Below, piece after piece: positions 62,756 to 64,000 of a stretch of DNA of 64,000 nt (within the stretch, counting starts at the first letter, position 1; each line of letters starts with the position of its first letter). The DNA is taken from contig NZ_JAPDNR010000001.1 in assembly GCF_025989125.1 (NCBI RefSeq), positions 806,001-870,000 on the forward strand, read 5' to 3'. The notes under the pieces are model-generated. The model saw only the letters and a list, made by a program, of their open reading frames with translations, ran no database searches and had not been told where the DNA came from. Made by a program: the position numbers and the translations under genes. This DNA is from Chitinophaga nivalis (GTDB lineage Bacteria; Bacteroidota; Bacteroidia; Chitinophagales; Chitinophagaceae).

Positions 62756-62837
62756 TGATTTAAGCGCAAAAAATACCCGGGCACTATTTACATAATGCCT
62801 GATGATGCCGGAACAGCTGGTATTGCAGTAACTGAAT

Positions 62838-62878
62838 TTACCGGGAGACGGTGGGTTAATAGAACCGTCTCCCGGTAA
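62838..62878 (-). promoter_or_regulatory. Intercistronic hairpin between susD and GH31
   Basis: A perfect 15-bp stem (62838-62852 / 62864-62878) begins 6 bases after the susD stop. There is no T-run, so it may protect the upstream mRNA or cause partial termination before GH31. Confidence 0.55.
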
Positions 62879-62884
62879 CAAAAA

Positions 62885-64000
62885 TTAATAGCCTGGATTC
62901 TGTACCAGGTTTTTATTGACAGCCAGATCGCTGGTAGGAATGGGGAACAACAGGTACTTCGGATCGTCTGTTGGTTTCAGCTGCCAGGGTTTCAGGAACT
63001 GACCGAAACGAATCAGGTCCTGTCTTCTCCAGCCTTCCCAGAATAATTCCCGGCCTCTTTCGTCCAGCAGGTTATTCAGGTCGAGCGTGCCAAACGTGGT
63101 GGCGCCACGTTTGGTGCGAAGCTGATTAACAATACCGATCGCTGTTCCGCCATCGCCGTTTCTCAGTAAGGCTTCCGCCTTCATTAGCAATACATCTGCA
63201 TAACGGAAAAACACGAAATCGTTACTGGCGTTGTTGGTGCTTTTCGAATCTTTTGTGGTAATCAGATCCGGTGGGTATTTCACGACGCGGATGCCAGACA
63301 TTTCCACCTGGGAACCGGAAGCCCTTAATTCCACTTCTCTGGTAAAGATGAGTGGTCTGTTGCTTCTGTCGAGGATCTTATTGCCATTCTGATCGTATTG
63401 TTGTCCTACGAGAAATCCGGTTTTGAGTCCGGTCAGTGCGGTCAGATTAGGATAGCTGCCGCCCAGCCGCGTATCACTTTTTTCGAATTTATCATAGAAG
63501 TCAGATAAGGTGGTGAAACCATTCCATCCGCCTGGATCCTGGCTGTAGTGGAGGGTACACATCCATCTGCAAAATACATTGTTGGCATCTCCTCTTGCGG
63601 TACTGATACCGGGCCCGTTCTGCTGGGTGAAAATATTTTCTTTGGATACCACATCATTATCGCGGGCAAAGTTATCATAGTAGTTGTTGGCCAACAGGTA
63701 AGTACCACTGGCGCTGATTTCATCTGCCAGTTTAATCACCTGTTGCATATCTGCCTGGGTAAAAGTAGGTGTTTGTTTATTCAGGAAAGCCCCCTTGTTG
63801 AGGTACATTTTCATGAGCAGAAAACGCGCCGCATCTTTACTGGCGATATAAGCCGGTATCTTAGAAGATTCTGCCAGTGCCGGAATAATGGCAGTAAGTT
63901 CTGCGATGATAAAATCAACGGCCTGCTGTGGTTTTAATACTTCGGGTGCATTCAGGAGGTTATCATCCGGTTTCCGGAAAGGTACCTGGCCGTAAAGATC
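62885..64000 (-). CDS. SusD/RagB family nutrient-binding lipoprotein, partial
   Basis: The gene continues past the right edge; 371 codons are visible with no start. The fragment has the SusD features: DLYGQVPFRKPDD, TPR-like helices (DAARFLLMKMYLNKGAFL), FVFFRYADVLLMKAEALLRN, and the end ERGRELFWEGWRRQDLIRFG with FPIPTSDLAVNKNLVQNPGY. SusD proteins bind glycans at the surface and close the SusC outer-membrane channel. A susC gene is expected just outside the window. It forms a partial polysaccharide-utilisation locus with the GH31 gene. Confidence 0.92.
   Translation of the reverse strand, partial: DLYGQVPFRKPDDNLLNAPEVLKPQQAVDFIIAELTAIIPALAESSKIPAYIASKDAARFLLMKMYLNKGAFLNKQTPTFTQADMQQVIKLADEISASGTYLLANNYYDNFARDNDVVSKENIFTQQNGPGISTARGDANNVFCRWMCTLHYSQDPGGWNGFTTLSDFYDKFEKSDTRLGGSYPNLTALTGLKTGFLVGQQYDQNGNKILDRSNRPLIFTREVELRASGSQVEMSGIRVVKYPPDLITTKDSKSTNNASNDFVFFRYADVLLMKAEALLRNGDGGTAIGIVNQLRTKRGATTFGTLDLNNLLDERGRELFWEGWRRQDLIRFGQFLKPWQLKPTDDPKYLLFPIPTSDLAVNKNLVQNPGY

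Overview
The window is chromosomal DNA of a gliding Bacteroidota bacterium, most likely Chitinophaga or a close relative in the Chitinophagaceae. This rests on a GldH gliding lipoprotein, type IX secretion (T9SS) sorting domains of both type A and type B, a PorP/SprF-like protein, a SusD-type nutrient-binding protein, a two-domain GH18 chitinase, and many promoters with the Bacteroidota -7 box TAnnTTTG. The genus is inferred from gene content; no marker gene was compared.

The left half (1-33 kb) is mostly core genome. It starts with an oxygen-response cluster on the minus strand: an FNR-like regulator, a RIC/hemerythrin-like protein that has lost most metal ligands, and the start of the cbb3-oxidase copper ATPase ccoI. 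Then follow an rRNA pseudouridine synthase, yicC, gldH with an OmpR-type two-component system, a LytS/LytTR pair, batD-batE, an SDR, a yjjG nucleotidase, a phospholipid operon (CPBP protease, DUF2007, cdsA, psd), dusB with an HNH-type gene beside it, a Dna2-like nuclease-helicase, proC, sixA, purF, surA, and the rimP-nusA-infB operon with a terminator-like hairpin in its leader. Small membrane-protein genes and a CAT-anticodon tRNA with an unusual T-loop close this half.

From 33.2 kb the window becomes accessory. An AT-rich islet holds a DUF1796-like gene and an orphan secreted protein. A 7TM-DISM one-component regulator, a PorP/SprF homologue and an 11.5-kb gene for a 3825-residue surface protein follow. 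That protein has fifteen units of about 214 residues, each apparently two Ig-like domains, and ends in a type B T9SS domain. The regulator has a 21-bp palindrome upstream.

Between 49.8 and 55.4 kb lies a loose set of small genes: a small XRE repressor with its own dyad, a double-glycine Cys-rich peptide precursor (RiPP or bacteriocin type), a second small DNA-binding protein below a 19-bp inverted repeat, a UBA-like orphan, an NTF2-like protein, and a lipoprotein made of exactly four hemopexin-like blades. The most interesting item here is a minus-strand candidate noncoding RNA or attenuator at about 50541-50697. It has a TAGATTTG promoter box, several hairpins, a U-tailed terminator, and a 16-nt perfect complementarity between two hairpin loops.

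The last 8 kb is polysaccharide use: a T9SS-exported double-GH18 chitinase and, on the other strand, a SusD-GH31 pair that continues past the window edge.
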